From JBPOFM01 sp038259855 (GTDB lineage: Bacteria; Bacteroidota; Bacteroidia; Flavobacteriales; Flavobacteriaceae): a DNA stretch of 41,343 nucleotides. Location of the stretch: assembly GCA_038259855.1 (NCBI GenBank), contig JBBSOJ010000001.1:1-41343 (forward strand). Reading direction: 5' to 3'. A program made the position numbers and the translations under genes. Below, in pieces: positions 33,543 through 41,343 of this stretch (within the stretch, counting starts at the first letter, position 1; each line of letters opens with the position of its first letter). The notes under the pieces were generated by a model. That model was not told the origin of the DNA and did no database searches. It worked only from the letters and a program-made list of their open reading frames with translations.

Positions 33543-34815
33543 ATGAATTAGTTAATTGAATATTTGGCAGTTAATTGATGAATATGTTTAAAATTAATAC
33601 ATAAATAGCATAGAGAAGCATGAATATATATTTTATTTGTAGATGTTAAAAGCACCATGTGGATTGATTATTATGGTTGAAATAGTGGACTAATAGATTA
33701 AATTTCAATTTTGAAAGCCCAAATCCTCAAGACTTCAGCAATAATAGATGTTTTAGGTTTTCGTTACGTTTAATCACCAATTTAGTAGGCCAAATGGTTC
33801 TAAAATCCTATGATTCTCGCAAGATGAATTCAAGAGAAAAGTCAACGACTGCACTTTATGCATCATCTAAAAAAAGCGACTGTTGTCCCCATATTTACAA
33901 TAACTCTTTGCCCTATTTTAACAAATCCCAACGCCGACCTTAACCCTAATCCCTTAATCAATACTGTATTTTGCTCATAAATAATATTTCTTTTTCAAGG
34001 TAATCATATGACATGTTAACCTTTGACTCAAATAACAAAAAAATATTCTTTTTTCACAATAATGGCAACAACTGTTTGTCATTAAAATACTAAAGTCAAT
34101 TAATGAAAATTCAAAATCAACAATGATATTAGAAATTTTCAATTTATTTTTAAGGTTTGAACATAATGATATCCTTTTTATTTTGTGGAGATCAGTGGTA
34201 AGTCTAACCAAATTATTTTTTTACAAATGCAACTCGTCCTGAAAGAGACGAAGCCTAAATTATAGAATAAATCATTTGATACTTAATTTAAAGATACTTG
34301 ATTTATAAAAAAAATGAGTGAGCCGAAAAAAAGGACAAATTATTTTCAATGAAGCTCTTTTAAAGCATCTTCTCTGATCTTCAGATTTACTCATTAAAGT
34401 GACCAAAGGAAACTTTTAACCTCTCCATAGGACACTATTTTAGAATAGAATCTAGTTGCAAATTTCAAACTCAATCACGTCAAGTAAAGCACATGAAAAT
34501 GACTATGTGCGGTTAGGCTTATCTAAAATAAAAATGATAACGGGTATCAAAACTTTGAACCATTTATAATTGGTCTTTTTCCCGATAGTAAAATTGAAGA
34601 TTATAAAAACTTAAAAAATCGGCTTAACGTAATTCTAGGCATTCCAGGAACTTTGATGGCGCAAACACGAGTTAAGAGAAATCAGATCCTTGAAACCGTA
34701 CTCAAATGATTATTTTAATGGTGCAATACCTTCCAGAAAGCATATTGTTTAGAATGGAATTTATAAGAAAAAAGATAAAAACTCAATCACAAGAGCATCT
34801 TTTAATATTTTTAAT
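33543..34815. other. Gene-poor right end of the island
   Basis: About 1.27 kb with no complete gene I can support. An open frame without an early start codon, at 34527-34709 on the plus strand (ending TRVKRNQILETVLK), and a 78-codon minus-strand frame at 33975-34211 look like decayed coding sequence, but no family is recognised. There is no integrase, IS element or origin-like repeat visible. It is the place where an island next to its tRNA usually carries its recombinase, so loss of a mobility gene here is likely (inference). Confidence 0.5.
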
Positions 34816-34921
34816 GTGTCAAATGAATCCTTCTAAAAGCAAAAACCTCACTAATCATATAATTAGCAAGGTTTTGTACCTAAATGGTGTTTCCACCTGT
34901 GACCCGACTGGGGCTCGAACC
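34816..34921 (+). repeat. Right attachment-site repeat (tRNA-Lys 3' end plus terminator)
   Basis: Direct-repeat partner of 1286-1391. Bases 34816-34882 are identical to the left copy, and the rest covers the 3' end of the tRNA-Lys gene with a few differences. Confidence 0.85.
34838..34876 (-). terminator. Terminator of the tRNA-Lys gene
   Basis: On the minus strand AAAACCTTGCTAAT pairs with ATTAGTGAGGTTTT around TATATG, with one mismatch, and is followed by T-rich sequence. The same hairpin is duplicated in the left att copy at 1312-1345. Confidence 0.8.
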
Positions 34922-34972
34922 CAGGACCCCAACATTAAAAGTGTTGTGCTCTACCAACTGAGCTATCGAGTC
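34900..34972 (-). tRNA. tRNA-Lys (anticodon TTT)
   Basis: A 73-base tRNA on the minus strand. Acceptor arm GACTCGA pairs with TCGGGTC plus discriminator A. The D arm is TAGCTCAGTTGGTAGAGCA, the anticodon arm is CAACA-CTTTTAA-TGTTG with anticodon TTT, and the T arm contains GGTTCGAGCC. CCA is not encoded. Its 3' end is the island target. Confidence 0.97.
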
Positions 34973-34990
34973 TTTCGTTTTACGAGGGTG

Positions 34991-35022
34991 CAAATATAAA
35001 AACGATTAAGTTATAATGCAAC
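34991..35022 (-). promoter_or_regulatory. Promoter of the tRNA-Lys gene
   Basis: On the minus strand GTTG, 20 bases, then TATATTTG (34991-34998) matches the Bacteroidota -33/-7 pattern. The -7 box ends about 19 bases before the tRNA start. Confidence 0.65.
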
Positions 35023-35097
35023 GCTTTTTTGATATAAATTTGTTTTTTTTTGCGAATAATTATGCAAGCTATTTAAAATCAATTTATAAGAGGAATT

Positions 35098-35616
35098 ATG
35101 ATTATTTTTTTAATCGGCTATATGGGGTCTGGAAAATCAACTATTGGTCTAAAATTGTCACATTCGTTACAATTTGAATATATTGATTTGGACGATTACA
35201 TAGAGGACATGGAAGGGATGTCTGTTTCGGAGTTATTCAAATCTAAAGGAGAAATATACTTTCGAAAAAAAGAAACCCACTATTTACATCTGCTATTATC
35301 GTCTAAAAATACCGTCATTTCGTTAGGAGGAGGAACACCCTGTTATGCTTCTAATATGGAGATGATCGTAACGGCATCTGGGGCTCGCAGTATCTACTTA
35401 AAAGCATCCATTGGAGTTCTTGTAGAACGATTGTTCAGTGAGCGCACCAAAAGACCGTTGATCTCGCATCTTCAAACAAAAGAGGAGCTTACAGAGTTTA
35501 TAGGAAAACATCTTTTTGAGCGCTCTTATTTTTACTCACAAGCGGATTCGGTCGTTTCAGTAGATGAAAAAAACGTGGATCAAATTGTTGAGGAATTGGA
35601 GCTGAAATTAGGTTAA
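35098..35616 (+). CDS. aroK: Shikimate kinase
   Basis: A 172-residue cytoplasmic enzyme of the shikimate (aromatic amino acid) pathway that phosphorylates shikimate with ATP. The P-loop GYMGSGKST is at 8-16, the shikimate-binding Asp and Arg are in DLDDYIEDMEGM and YFRKKE, the Gly-rich loop is SLGGGTPCY and the lid Arg is in SERTKRPLI. Length is normal. The first gene of the core chromosome beyond the tRNA. Its end overlaps the convergent phosphoribosyltransferase gene by nine bases. Confidence 0.97.
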   Translation: MIIFLIGYMGSGKSTIGLKLSHSLQFEYIDLDDYIEDMEGMSVSELFKSKGEIYFRKKETHYLHLLLSSKNTVISLGGGTPCYASNMEMIVTASGARSIYLKASIGVLVERLFSERTKRPLISHLQTKEELTEFIGKHLFERSYFYSQADSVVSVDEKNVDQIVEELELKLG

Positions 35617-36111
35617 GTAAGCTTGATACTCTGTACCTGATAAAACAACCTCTACGTGTTCATTTAGTGATGTTGATAAAGAAATGCCTTTAAAATCGGC
35701 CTTTACCGGGTATTTTTTATGGTTGCGATTGACTAAAACCGCCGTTTTGAATTGTTTTAGAGGCACATTCAAAAAGTGCTTTACACCATATACAAGGGTG
35801 CCACCAGAATTTAAGACATCATCAATTAACACAATCGACTTATGGATGTAATCATTAGGAGCCAACGAGGTTGAAATTTCAGCGAGTGGATTCTTCTTGT
35901 CAACAACGACCTTACAAAGTGTTGTTTTTAAATCTGAAATTTGATCTAGCGTCGCTTTTAGTTTTTCTGCCAACACATAGCCATTACTGTCAATCCCCGC
36001 CAGGATCACTTCTGTTTCATTGACATTGCTTTCGTAAATCTGATAGGCAATACGTCTGATCTTGTGATTGATCTCGCCATGATTGAGAATGATGTGTTTG
36101 GAAGTCGTCAT
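35608..36111 (-). CDS. Phosphoribosyltransferase family protein (PyrR-like)
   Basis: A 167-residue type I phosphoribosyltransferase. The PRPP-binding motif is SIVLIDDVLNSGGTLVYGV (about 94-112), a form typical of PyrR and related proteins, and the N-terminal strand ILAGIDSNGYVLAEKL is the flexible-loop region. It may act as uracil phosphoribosyltransferase, a purine salvage enzyme or a regulator. It lies 36 bases before the start of the next minus-strand gene, so the two may be an operon. Confidence 0.88.
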   Translation of the reverse strand: MTTSKHIILNHGEINHKIRRIAYQIYESNVNETEVILAGIDSNGYVLAEKLKATLDQISDLKTTLCKVVVDKKNPLAEISTSLAPNDYIHKSIVLIDDVLNSGGTLVYGVKHFLNVPLKQFKTAVLVNRNHKKYPVKADFKGISLSTSLNEHVEVVLSGTEYQAYLT

Positions 36112-36147
36112 CGAAATAGTGTTTGACCAAAGATAAAAAGAGTTGCT

Positions 36148-36525
36148 TTATTCAGCCTCTTTATCTTCATAAAAATCATCGATATCGCGTCGGTCTTTTT
36201 TCGTAGGCCTGCCAACCCCTTTTTTACGATAATAATCTTTGGAATATTTTAAAAGATCCTGCGCTTCAAACGCTTCTTTAGGGGTCTCATCAGTTCTATA
36301 TAGCCCCACTAACTTGGCCCCAACGCGGCTTGGTGGAATGTCATTCACTACGATCTGATAGTTGATCTGGTCTTTGCGCAGCTGAATTTTATCCGTTGGA
36401 TAAATTTCTCTACTTGGCTTCACAACCTGATCGTTTATCTTAATATGTCCTTTCTTACAAGCTTCTGTGGCAATACTCCGTGTTTTGTAGTATCGAATGC
36501 ACCAAAGATATTTATCAATTCGCAT
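36148..36525 (-). CDS. S4-domain RNA-binding protein, Hsp15 (HslR)-like
   Basis: A 125-residue protein with an N-terminal S4 domain: MRIDKYLWCIRYYKTRSIAT followed by GHIKINDQVVKPSREIYPTD. The start at 36525 is chosen because MRIDKYLW is the canonical beginning; a longer frame to 36564 adds 13 residues that are not conserved. The C-terminus is basic and Lys/Arg/Asp-rich (RKKGVGRPTKKDRRDID). Hsp15 proteins rescue 50S subunits carrying stalled nascent chains under heat stress. Confidence 0.9.
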   Translation of the reverse strand: MRIDKYLWCIRYYKTRSIATEACKKGHIKINDQVVKPSREIYPTDKIQLRKDQINYQIVVNDIPPSRVGAKLVGLYRTDETPKEAFEAQDLLKYSKDYYRKKGVGRPTKKDRRDIDDFYEDKEAE

Positions 36526-36607
36526 ATCAGTATTATAAAAAGTAACGTTAATGTTCTTGTACAAAAATATTATATTATTGTATCTTGCGAAGCAAAAATA
36601 AGCAATA

Positions 36608-37660
36608 ATGAACTTTAAAAAATTAACACTAATTGCCTTTGTCTTTTTATCGATTTTGACTTCGTGTACGGATGATGACGATAATGGCGGCTTTATAGCG
36701 ATACCGCCCCGTGACAGAGCAGAACAACAGATTGTTGATAAGGATTCTCTTATAAATTATCTTGAGACTCATTATTATAATGAAGCTACCTTTTTAACTC
36801 CTGGAACCCATTCAATCGAGGAATTGGTCATCCAAGAACTTCCAAGAGATACGGACGGTAGTTATTTGCCTTTGCCAAATCCTGATACCAACAAAATTTT
36901 GATGGATTCTGACTTGCTTGAAACGTTTGAAACAACCTATGTAGGCGTTAACTACGAGTATTATGTGTTAAGGCTAAATACCGGAGCAGGTGATTCTCCA
37001 AGATTCACGGATCAGGTGAGGGTAGTGTATACCGGAAACTTATTTAATGGTGTTATTTTTGATAGTACGCCGAACCCCATTGATTTGCCAATGACCACGG
37101 ACCAGGGTGGTGGTGTCATCGAAGGATGGAAGTTGGTGTTTCCAACCTTCAAGAGCTCTGCATCATTTATGTCGAATAGTAATGGTACAATATCGTACGA
37201 GGACTACGGTTTAGGAGCTATGTTTTTACCTTCTGGATTGGCATATTTTGAAGTATCTCCAAGTTCTTTAATCCCAACATATTCGAATCTTATTTTTAAG
37301 TTTGAATTGCTTCAAATTGAAGTTTTAGATCACGATAATGATGGAATTCCTTCTTATGTTGAGGATTTAGAAGATAATAAGAACATTTTTGATGATGATA
37401 CAGATGGTGACTTAAGACCTAATTATGTCGATGCTGATGATGATGGCGATGGTGTCCTTACTTTAGACGAGTTGGATTCTCGCACATATTTGGTGATTTC
37501 AGGTGATGACGAACCAATATTAGCAGCGAATGAATATGAAAGATCTAGAACAACTTTAAATGGTGATATTACCATTAAAACTGTGATTGCAATGGATTCT
37601 GATAACAATGGAACGCCAGATTATTTAGAATCTAATATCACCATTAATTATAATGAATAA
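36608..37660 (+). CDS. FKBP-like lipoprotein with calcium-type (thrombospondin 3) repeats
   Basis: A 350-residue secreted lipoprotein. A signal peptide leads to a lipobox (FLSILTSC, Cys at residue 20). Residues about 100-235 resemble an FKBP peptidyl-prolyl isomerase domain (YYVLRLNTGAGDSP, QVRVVYTGNLFNGVIFDST, GVIEGWKLVFP). Residues about 240-345 carry Asp-rich DxDxDG/thrombospondin-3 elements (DHDNDGIPSY, DDDTDGDLRPNYVDADDDGDGV, here split as DDDTDGDLRPN and YVDADDDGDGV). It is likely surface-exposed at the outer membrane. Role in protein folding or gliding-related secretion is possible but unproven. Confidence 0.85.
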   Translation: MNFKKLTLIAFVFLSILTSCTDDDDNGGFIAIPPRDRAEQQIVDKDSLINYLETHYYNEATFLTPGTHSIEELVIQELPRDTDGSYLPLPNPDTNKILMDSDLLETFETTYVGVNYEYYVLRLNTGAGDSPRFTDQVRVVYTGNLFNGVIFDSTPNPIDLPMTTDQGGGVIEGWKLVFPTFKSSASFMSNSNGTISYEDYGLGAMFLPSGLAYFEVSPSSLIPTYSNLIFKFELLQIEVLDHDNDGIPSYVEDLEDNKNIFDDDTDGDLRPNYVDADDDGDGVLTLDELDSRTYLVISGDDEPILAANEYERSRTTLNGDITIKTVIAMDSDNNGTPDYLESNITINYNE

Positions 37661-37669
37661 TGGTATTAG

Positions 37670-37717
37670 TCTGATATAAAAAAAAGCCGCTATATGCGGC
37701 TTTTTATGTTTATTATA
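37670..37717. terminator. Bidirectional terminator
   Basis: AAAAAGCCGC and GCGGCTTTTT (about 37681-37705) form a GC stem around TATAT, extended outward by TCTGATATA and TATATCAGA. It lies between convergent genes. Confidence 0.88.
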
Positions 37718-38359
37718 TCAGAGTTTGAAGGAGGCACTTAAGATTAGCTGTTCAGGTCGTGTATCTATTCTACTTACGACCCCAGTGCTTATATTGTCGT
37801 TAATAAAGATGGCTTCATTATCTGAAAAGCCGCGTTCGTATCTTAAATCAATTCCAAATTTTTTGAAATTGAGTCCAATTCCGAAGTTTAAGCCCACTGT
37901 AAAATCATCATTAACTTCTTCTATGCTAATGCCATCAAATTCGGTACCTATAATGTACTGTAAAGATGGTCCTGCAAACACACTGACAGGTCCGATAACT
38001 TTGAATCCAACCAACAGCGGTGCGTCTATTTTTTTCATTGTAAAGTCGTCACTGTTGTAAGTGCTTTTAGTAGCGGTATACACCAGCTCTGGTCGAAAAT
38101 AAACATCTTCACCTAGTTTACCAAACACGCCTACGTGATAACCAACATTTCTATCTGGCGATTGGGCATTTGATTCTATGGACTCAAAATAGTCACCATT
38201 GCCGTTATAATTCAATCCGGCTTTAATACCGAAACCACTGTCACTTTGAGCATGTGTTGTGCTACAGATGGCAGTGGTAACTATGGTTGCAAGAAGAACT
38301 CCGTTCTTCTTTAAAGATTGAAAGTCTAAAAACTTTATACTTTTTTTTGATGTTTTCAT
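37718..38359 (-). CDS. Outer-membrane beta-barrel (porin family) protein
   Basis: A 213-residue secreted protein. The start at 38359 is chosen because it opens the signal peptide (MKTSKKSIKF, then VLLATIVTTAICSTTHAQ, cleavage after AQ at about 40); the frame to 38395 adds 12 residues. The mature part has the PorT/OmpA-like small barrel pattern with alternating aromatic strands: GFGIKAGLNYNGNGD, VGYHVGVFGKLGEDVYFRPELVYTA shortened here to VGYHVGVFGKLG, FAGPSLQYIIG, GLNFGIGLNF and the closing strand LSASFKL with a terminal hydrophobic residue, as in outer-membrane proteins. Function unknown. Confidence 0.92.
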   Translation of the reverse strand: MKTSKKSIKFLDFQSLKKNGVLLATIVTTAICSTTHAQSDSGFGIKAGLNYNGNGDYFESIESNAQSPDRNVGYHVGVFGKLGEDVYFRPELVYTATKSTYNSDDFTMKKIDAPLLVGFKVIGPVSVFAGPSLQYIIGTEFDGISIEEVNDDFTVGLNFGIGLNFKKFGIDLRYERGFSDNEAIFINDNISTGVVSRIDTRPEQLILSASFKL

Positions 38360-38414
38360 AATAGTTGCTTTATCATTTTTGATTTGTAGTATCAAAAACG
38401 CATGCAGACTATTA

Positions 38415-39368
38415 TTATTTTCTTGACATGACTTTTTTAACAGCTTTTATGATGGCATCTTTATTCAAACCATATTTTTCCATTAATTGTGCAGGCGTTC
38501 CAGATTCTCCAAAAGTGTCATGAGTTGCGACAAATTCTTGCGGAGTAGGTGTGTTCAAAGCAAGAACACGTGATACACTTTCTCCCAAACCTCCCAGGTA
38601 ATTATGCTCTTCTGCGGTGACAATGCAACCAGTTTTCTTTACAGATTTTAGAATGGCGTTGTCATCCAGAGGCTTAATGGTATGGATATTTATGACTTCT
38701 GCCGAAATACCACTTTCATTAAGAACTTTTGATGCCTCCAAAGCTTCCCAAACCAAATGACCTGTCGCCACGATGGTGACATCAACTCCTTCAGTTAGCT
38801 GAACGGCTTTACCGATTTCAAATTTTTGATCTTCGGATGTGAAATTAGCAACCGACGGCCTTCCAAAACGTAAATAGACAGGACCATGATGTTCAGCAAT
38901 GGCAATGGTGGCAGCTTTGGTCTGATTGTAATCACAGGTATTGATGACCGTCATACCTGGTAACATTTTCATCAAACCGATATCTTCCAATATTTGATGA
39001 GTCGCGCCATCTTCACCAAGTGTTAAACCTGCATGCGATGCGCAAATTTTTACATTTTTATCAGAATAGGCAACACTTTGACGAATTTGATCATAAACGC
39101 GACCTGTAGAGAAATTGGCAAAAGTTCCTGTAAATGGTATTTTTCCACCAATTGTGAGACCCGCAGCGATACCAATCATGTTTGCTTCTGCAATACCAAC
39201 TTGAAAAAAACGTTCTGGATGGTTCTTTTTAAAATCATCCATTTTCAAAGAACCAATTAAATCGGCACAAAGTGCCACTACGTTCTCGTTGGTTTGTCCC
39301 AATTCTGTCAATCCCGCTCCAAATCCTGATCTTGTATCTTTATTACCTGTATTTGTGTATGTTTTCAT
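38415..39368 (-). CDS. Transketolase, C-terminal subunit
   Basis: A 317-residue protein: the pyrimidine-binding domain of transketolase (TRSGFGAGLTELG, VQVGIAEANMIGIAAGL type stretch, read FFQVGIAEANMIGIAAGL) plus the C-terminal domain (VTIVATGHLVWEALEA, IVTAEEHNYLGGLGESV). The Glu needed for thiamine diphosphate activation is in GIAEANM. It joins the N-terminal subunit gene upstream to make a two-gene transketolase of the pentose phosphate pathway. Its start lies 100 bases after the end of that gene. Confidence 0.95.
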   Translation of the reverse strand: MKTYTNTGNKDTRSGFGAGLTELGQTNENVVALCADLIGSLKMDDFKKNHPERFFQVGIAEANMIGIAAGLTIGGKIPFTGTFANFSTGRVYDQIRQSVAYSDKNVKICASHAGLTLGEDGATHQILEDIGLMKMLPGMTVINTCDYNQTKAATIAIAEHHGPVYLRFGRPSVANFTSEDQKFEIGKAVQLTEGVDVTIVATGHLVWEALEASKVLNESGISAEVINIHTIKPLDDNAILKSVKKTGCIVTAEEHNYLGGLGESVSRVLALNTPTPQEFVATHDTFGESGTPAQLMEKYGLNKDAIIKAVKKVMSRK

Positions 39369-39468
39369 TTTCCGCTCCCAGCCTTTCCAAAGAATAGGCT
39401 ATTATGGGTTATTTAATGTTAGTTATAATTTTAAAAATCGGTCCTTTCGAAAAGTTTTTAGGTTGGGA

Positions 39469-40314
39469 TTAATAGTCCCCAATGGTTTCAGCATTCTGCT
39501 TCAATCCAATTTCAAGCTGCTCATCATTTGGCGCCTTTCCATGCCAAGCGTGGGTATGCATCATAAAATCAACCCCGTTGCCCATGACTGTAGTTAAGAG
39601 CACACAGACTGGTTTTCCATTCCCTGTTTTAGATTTTGCATCTGCCATTCCTTTTAATATCGCCTCCACATTATTGCCTTCTTTGATCTCGCATACGATC
39701 CATCCAAAGGCTTCAAACTTGGCTTTTATACTTCCCATAGGTAACACCTCGTCGGTAGCACCGTCAATCTGTTGTCCGTTTAAATCAATTGTCGAGATGA
39801 GGTTATCAACTTTTTTTGCGGAAGCATACATGATGGCTTCCCAATTTTGACCTTCCTGTAATTCGCCATCACCGTGTAAACTATAGATCAAATGGTCATC
39901 ATTATTGAGTTTTTTAGCTTGAGCGGCTCCGATGGCAACAGACATTCCTTGTCCCAAAGATCCTGAAGCGATCCTGATGCCTGGCAACCCTTCATGTGTT
40001 GTTGGATGTCCCTGCAAGCGGGAATCAATCAATCTAAAGGTACTCAATTCCTCTACAGGAAAATATCCGGTTCTTGCTAGAACACTGTAGAATACTGGTG
40101 ATATATGACCGTTGCTTAAGAAAAATAAATCCTCACCCATGCCATCCATATCAAACCCTTCTTTTCTGTCCATGATCTCCTTATAAAGAGCGACAAAAAA
40201 TTCAGCGCAGCCTAATGACCCGCCCGGATGGCCTGAATTGACTTTGTGAACCATACGCAAAATATCGCGTCTTACCTGTGTGACCAAATCTTCTAAATGT
40301 TTCGTATCTGACAT
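39469..40314 (-). CDS. Transketolase, N-terminal subunit
   Basis: A 281-residue thiamine diphosphate domain of split transketolase. Motifs: GHPGGSLGCAEFFVALY, SNGHISPVFYSVL, GSLGQGMSVAIGAA and the diphosphate/metal motif GDGELQEGQNWEA with LNGQQ further on (GDG-N28-N type). It carries C2 units between ketoses and aldoses with its partner subunit. A well-formed promoter lies just upstream at 40338-40368, so this gene heads the operon. Confidence 0.96.
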   Translation of the reverse strand: MSDTKHLEDLVTQVRRDILRMVHKVNSGHPGGSLGCAEFFVALYKEIMDRKEGFDMDGMGEDLFFLSNGHISPVFYSVLARTGYFPVEELSTFRLIDSRLQGHPTTHEGLPGIRIASGSLGQGMSVAIGAAQAKKLNNDDHLIYSLHGDGELQEGQNWEAIMYASAKKVDNLISTIDLNGQQIDGATDEVLPMGSIKAKFEAFGWIVCEIKEGNNVEAILKGMADAKSKTGNGKPVCVLLTTVMGNGVDFMMHTHAWHGKAPNDEQLEIGLKQNAETIGDY

Positions 40315-40337
40315 GTTATATTTGTTAATTTATGTCG

Positions 40338-40368
40338 CAAAAATAAAGGTTTACTAGTCCTTAACAAA
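40338..40368 (-). promoter_or_regulatory. Promoter of the transketolase operon
   Basis: On the minus strand TTTG (40365-40368), 19 bases, then TATTTTTG (40338-40345): a full Bacteroidota -33/-7 match about 24 bases before the ATG at 40314. Confidence 0.8.
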
Positions 40369-40452
40369 AATGGCATCGATGCACTTATTAACGAATTCAC
40401 CACTTTTGCTAACAATTGTAGTTTTATTAGGAAACAAAGTGATTGAGTTATT

Positions 40453-40460
40453 TATCTTTG
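40453..40460 (+). promoter_or_regulatory. Candidate -7 box for tgt
   Basis: TATCTTTG matches TAnnTTTG, 97 bases before the tgt ATG. No good -33 element at the expected spacing. Confidence 0.35.
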
Positions 40461-40556
40461 CGCGTACCATCAGCATTGTATTTTTAGAATACCATCAACC
40501 TCTACTGGAGTTTTTTAAAGAGTAATTAAAATAATATTTTACGTAGGTTTGCCCAC

Positions 40557-41343
40557 ATGACATTCGATTTATTAGCAAAAGATTCACAAAGTAGCGCCAG
40601 AGCAGGAACCATAACAACCGATCACGGCGTGATTGAAACACCAATTTTTATGCCCGTTGGTACGGTAGCATCCGTTAAAGGAGTGCACCAACGAGAATTA
40701 AAGAACGACATCAATCCCGATATTATTCTCGGAAACACCTATCATCTCTATTTACGCCCTCAAACCAAGATTCTAGAGCAAGCAGGGGGTTTGCATAAAT
40801 TCATGAATTGGGATCGTAATATTTTGACTGATTCTGGAGGGTATCAAGTATATTCTCTATCTGACAACAGAAAAATAAAAGAAGAAGGCGTAAAATTCAA
40901 ATCACACATCGATGGTAGCTACCATGTGTTTACCCCCGAGAATGTAATGGAAATCCAGCGAACCATAGGAGCCGATATCATCATGGCGTTTGATGAATGC
41001 ACACCCTATCCTTGTGATTACCGATACGCACAACGAAGCATGCACATGACGCATCGTTGGCTGGATCGCTGTATCAAACATCTTGAAAAACTACCATTTA
41101 AATACGATTACAGCCAAACATTTTTTCCAATTGTTCAGGGCAGTACCTATAAAGATCTACGACAACAGTCCGCAGAGTATATTGCCAATGCAGGTGCCGA
41201 AGGTAATGCCATTGGCGGATTGTCAGTGGGCGAACCAGCGGAAGAGATGTATGCCATGACGGAAGTGGTCACTGCTATTTTACCGGAGGACAAGCCACGC
41301 TATTTAATGGGCGTTGGTACACCGATCAATATTTTAGAAAATA
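40557..41343 (+). CDS. tgt: Queuine tRNA-ribosyltransferase, truncated by window end
   Basis: The first 262 codons of the tRNA-guanine transglycosylase that swaps G34 for a queuine precursor in tRNAs for Asp, Asn, His and Tyr. Visible motifs are the opening FDLLAKDSQSSARAG, LTDSGGYQVYSL (catalytic Asp region), IIMAFDECTPYPCDY, FFPIVQGSTYKDLR and AIGGLSVGEPAEEM. The family is about 370-380 residues, so about 110 residues and the zinc-binding C-terminus lie beyond the window. Confidence 0.97.
   Translation, partial: MTFDLLAKDSQSSARAGTITTDHGVIETPIFMPVGTVASVKGVHQRELKNDINPDIILGNTYHLYLRPQTKILEQAGGLHKFMNWDRNILTDSGGYQVYSLSDNRKIKEEGVKFKSHIDGSYHVFTPENVMEIQRTIGADIIMAFDECTPYPCDYRYAQRSMHMTHRWLDRCIKHLEKLPFKYDYSQTFFPIVQGSTYKDLRQQSAEYIANAGAEGNAIGGLSVGEPAEEMYAMTEVVTAILPEDKPRYLMGVGTPINILEN

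Noticed and set aside
33975..34211. 78-codon minus-strand open frame
   Set aside because: No recognisable motif and located in the decayed island end.
34706..34999. 97-codon plus-strand open frame
   Set aside because: It runs through the terminator and the complete tRNA-Lys gene; its end is an antisense reading of the tRNA.
40370..40525. 51-codon plus-strand frame upstream of tgt
   Set aside because: It overlaps the promoter of the transketolase operon and a TATCTTTG box; no family features. A real membrane peptide cannot be fully excluded.
1..41343. CRISPR arrays, insertion sequences, rRNA genes, toxin-antitoxin pairs
   Set aside because: Searched by eye; no regularly spaced repeats, intact transposase, rRNA-like sequence or convincing toxin-antitoxin pair was found.

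Overview
The window is a low-GC chromosome segment from the Bacteroidota, most likely a flavobacterium. Supporting signs are flavobacterial protein families (DUF4136 lipoprotein, thrombospondin-3-like lipoprotein, split transketolase), AT-rich leaders without clear Shine-Dalgarno sites, a tRNA without encoded CCA, and promoters of the Bacteroidota form TTTG-N19-TAnnTTTG (best example 40338-40368). Functions are assigned by reading motifs only; no database search was run.

Layout. (1) 1-1285: remains of a tyrosine recombinase, with an in-frame stop and a lost catalytic C-terminus. (2) 1286-34921: an accessory block bounded by a 106-bp direct repeat with 6 mismatches. The right copy is the 3' end and terminator of an intact tRNA-Lys(TTT) gene and the left copy is a partial duplicate, so the ~33.5 kb between them looks like a genomic island inserted at the tRNA-Lys 3' end. 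(3) 34973-41343: core chromosome with shikimate kinase, a phosphoribosyltransferase, an Hsp15-like S4 protein, an FKBP-like lipoprotein, an outer-membrane beta-barrel, split transketolase and the start of tgt.

Inside the island the first third (1684-9679) is a glycoconjugate locus. A two-gene plus-strand unit (acyl-CoA-dehydrogenase-like protein; fused PIG-L deacetylase and NodS-like methyltransferase) runs tail to tail, with no gap, into a five-gene minus-strand glycosyltransferase operon that starts with a membrane NodC/cellulose-synthase-like GT2. The set recalls the logic of Nod factors (polymerise, N-deacetylate, N-methylate) with different protein families, and is my main candidate for an undescribed system.

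The rest of the island (9967-33542) is a dense set of genes typical of stress and stationary-phase protection: large-subunit catalase with a DJ-1-like domain, YqaE/Pmp3 peptide, two DUF421 proteins, stand-alone DJ-1/PfpI protein, heme N-hydroxylase-like YqcI/YcgG protein coupled to DUF1989, three AraC-type regulators, a short HPF-like ribosome factor, VOC protein, DUF2383 four-helix protein, DUF3891, DUF4136, a PRC-barrel cassette, and several tiny highly charged proteins that automatic calling easily misses. A SRAP-fold protein here has lost its catalytic residues. I infer a mobile stress-fitness island that pairs envelope-glycan modification with oxidative and dormancy protection. Its right end (33543-34815) is gene-poor and holds no recognisable integrase, so it is probably immobile on its own now.
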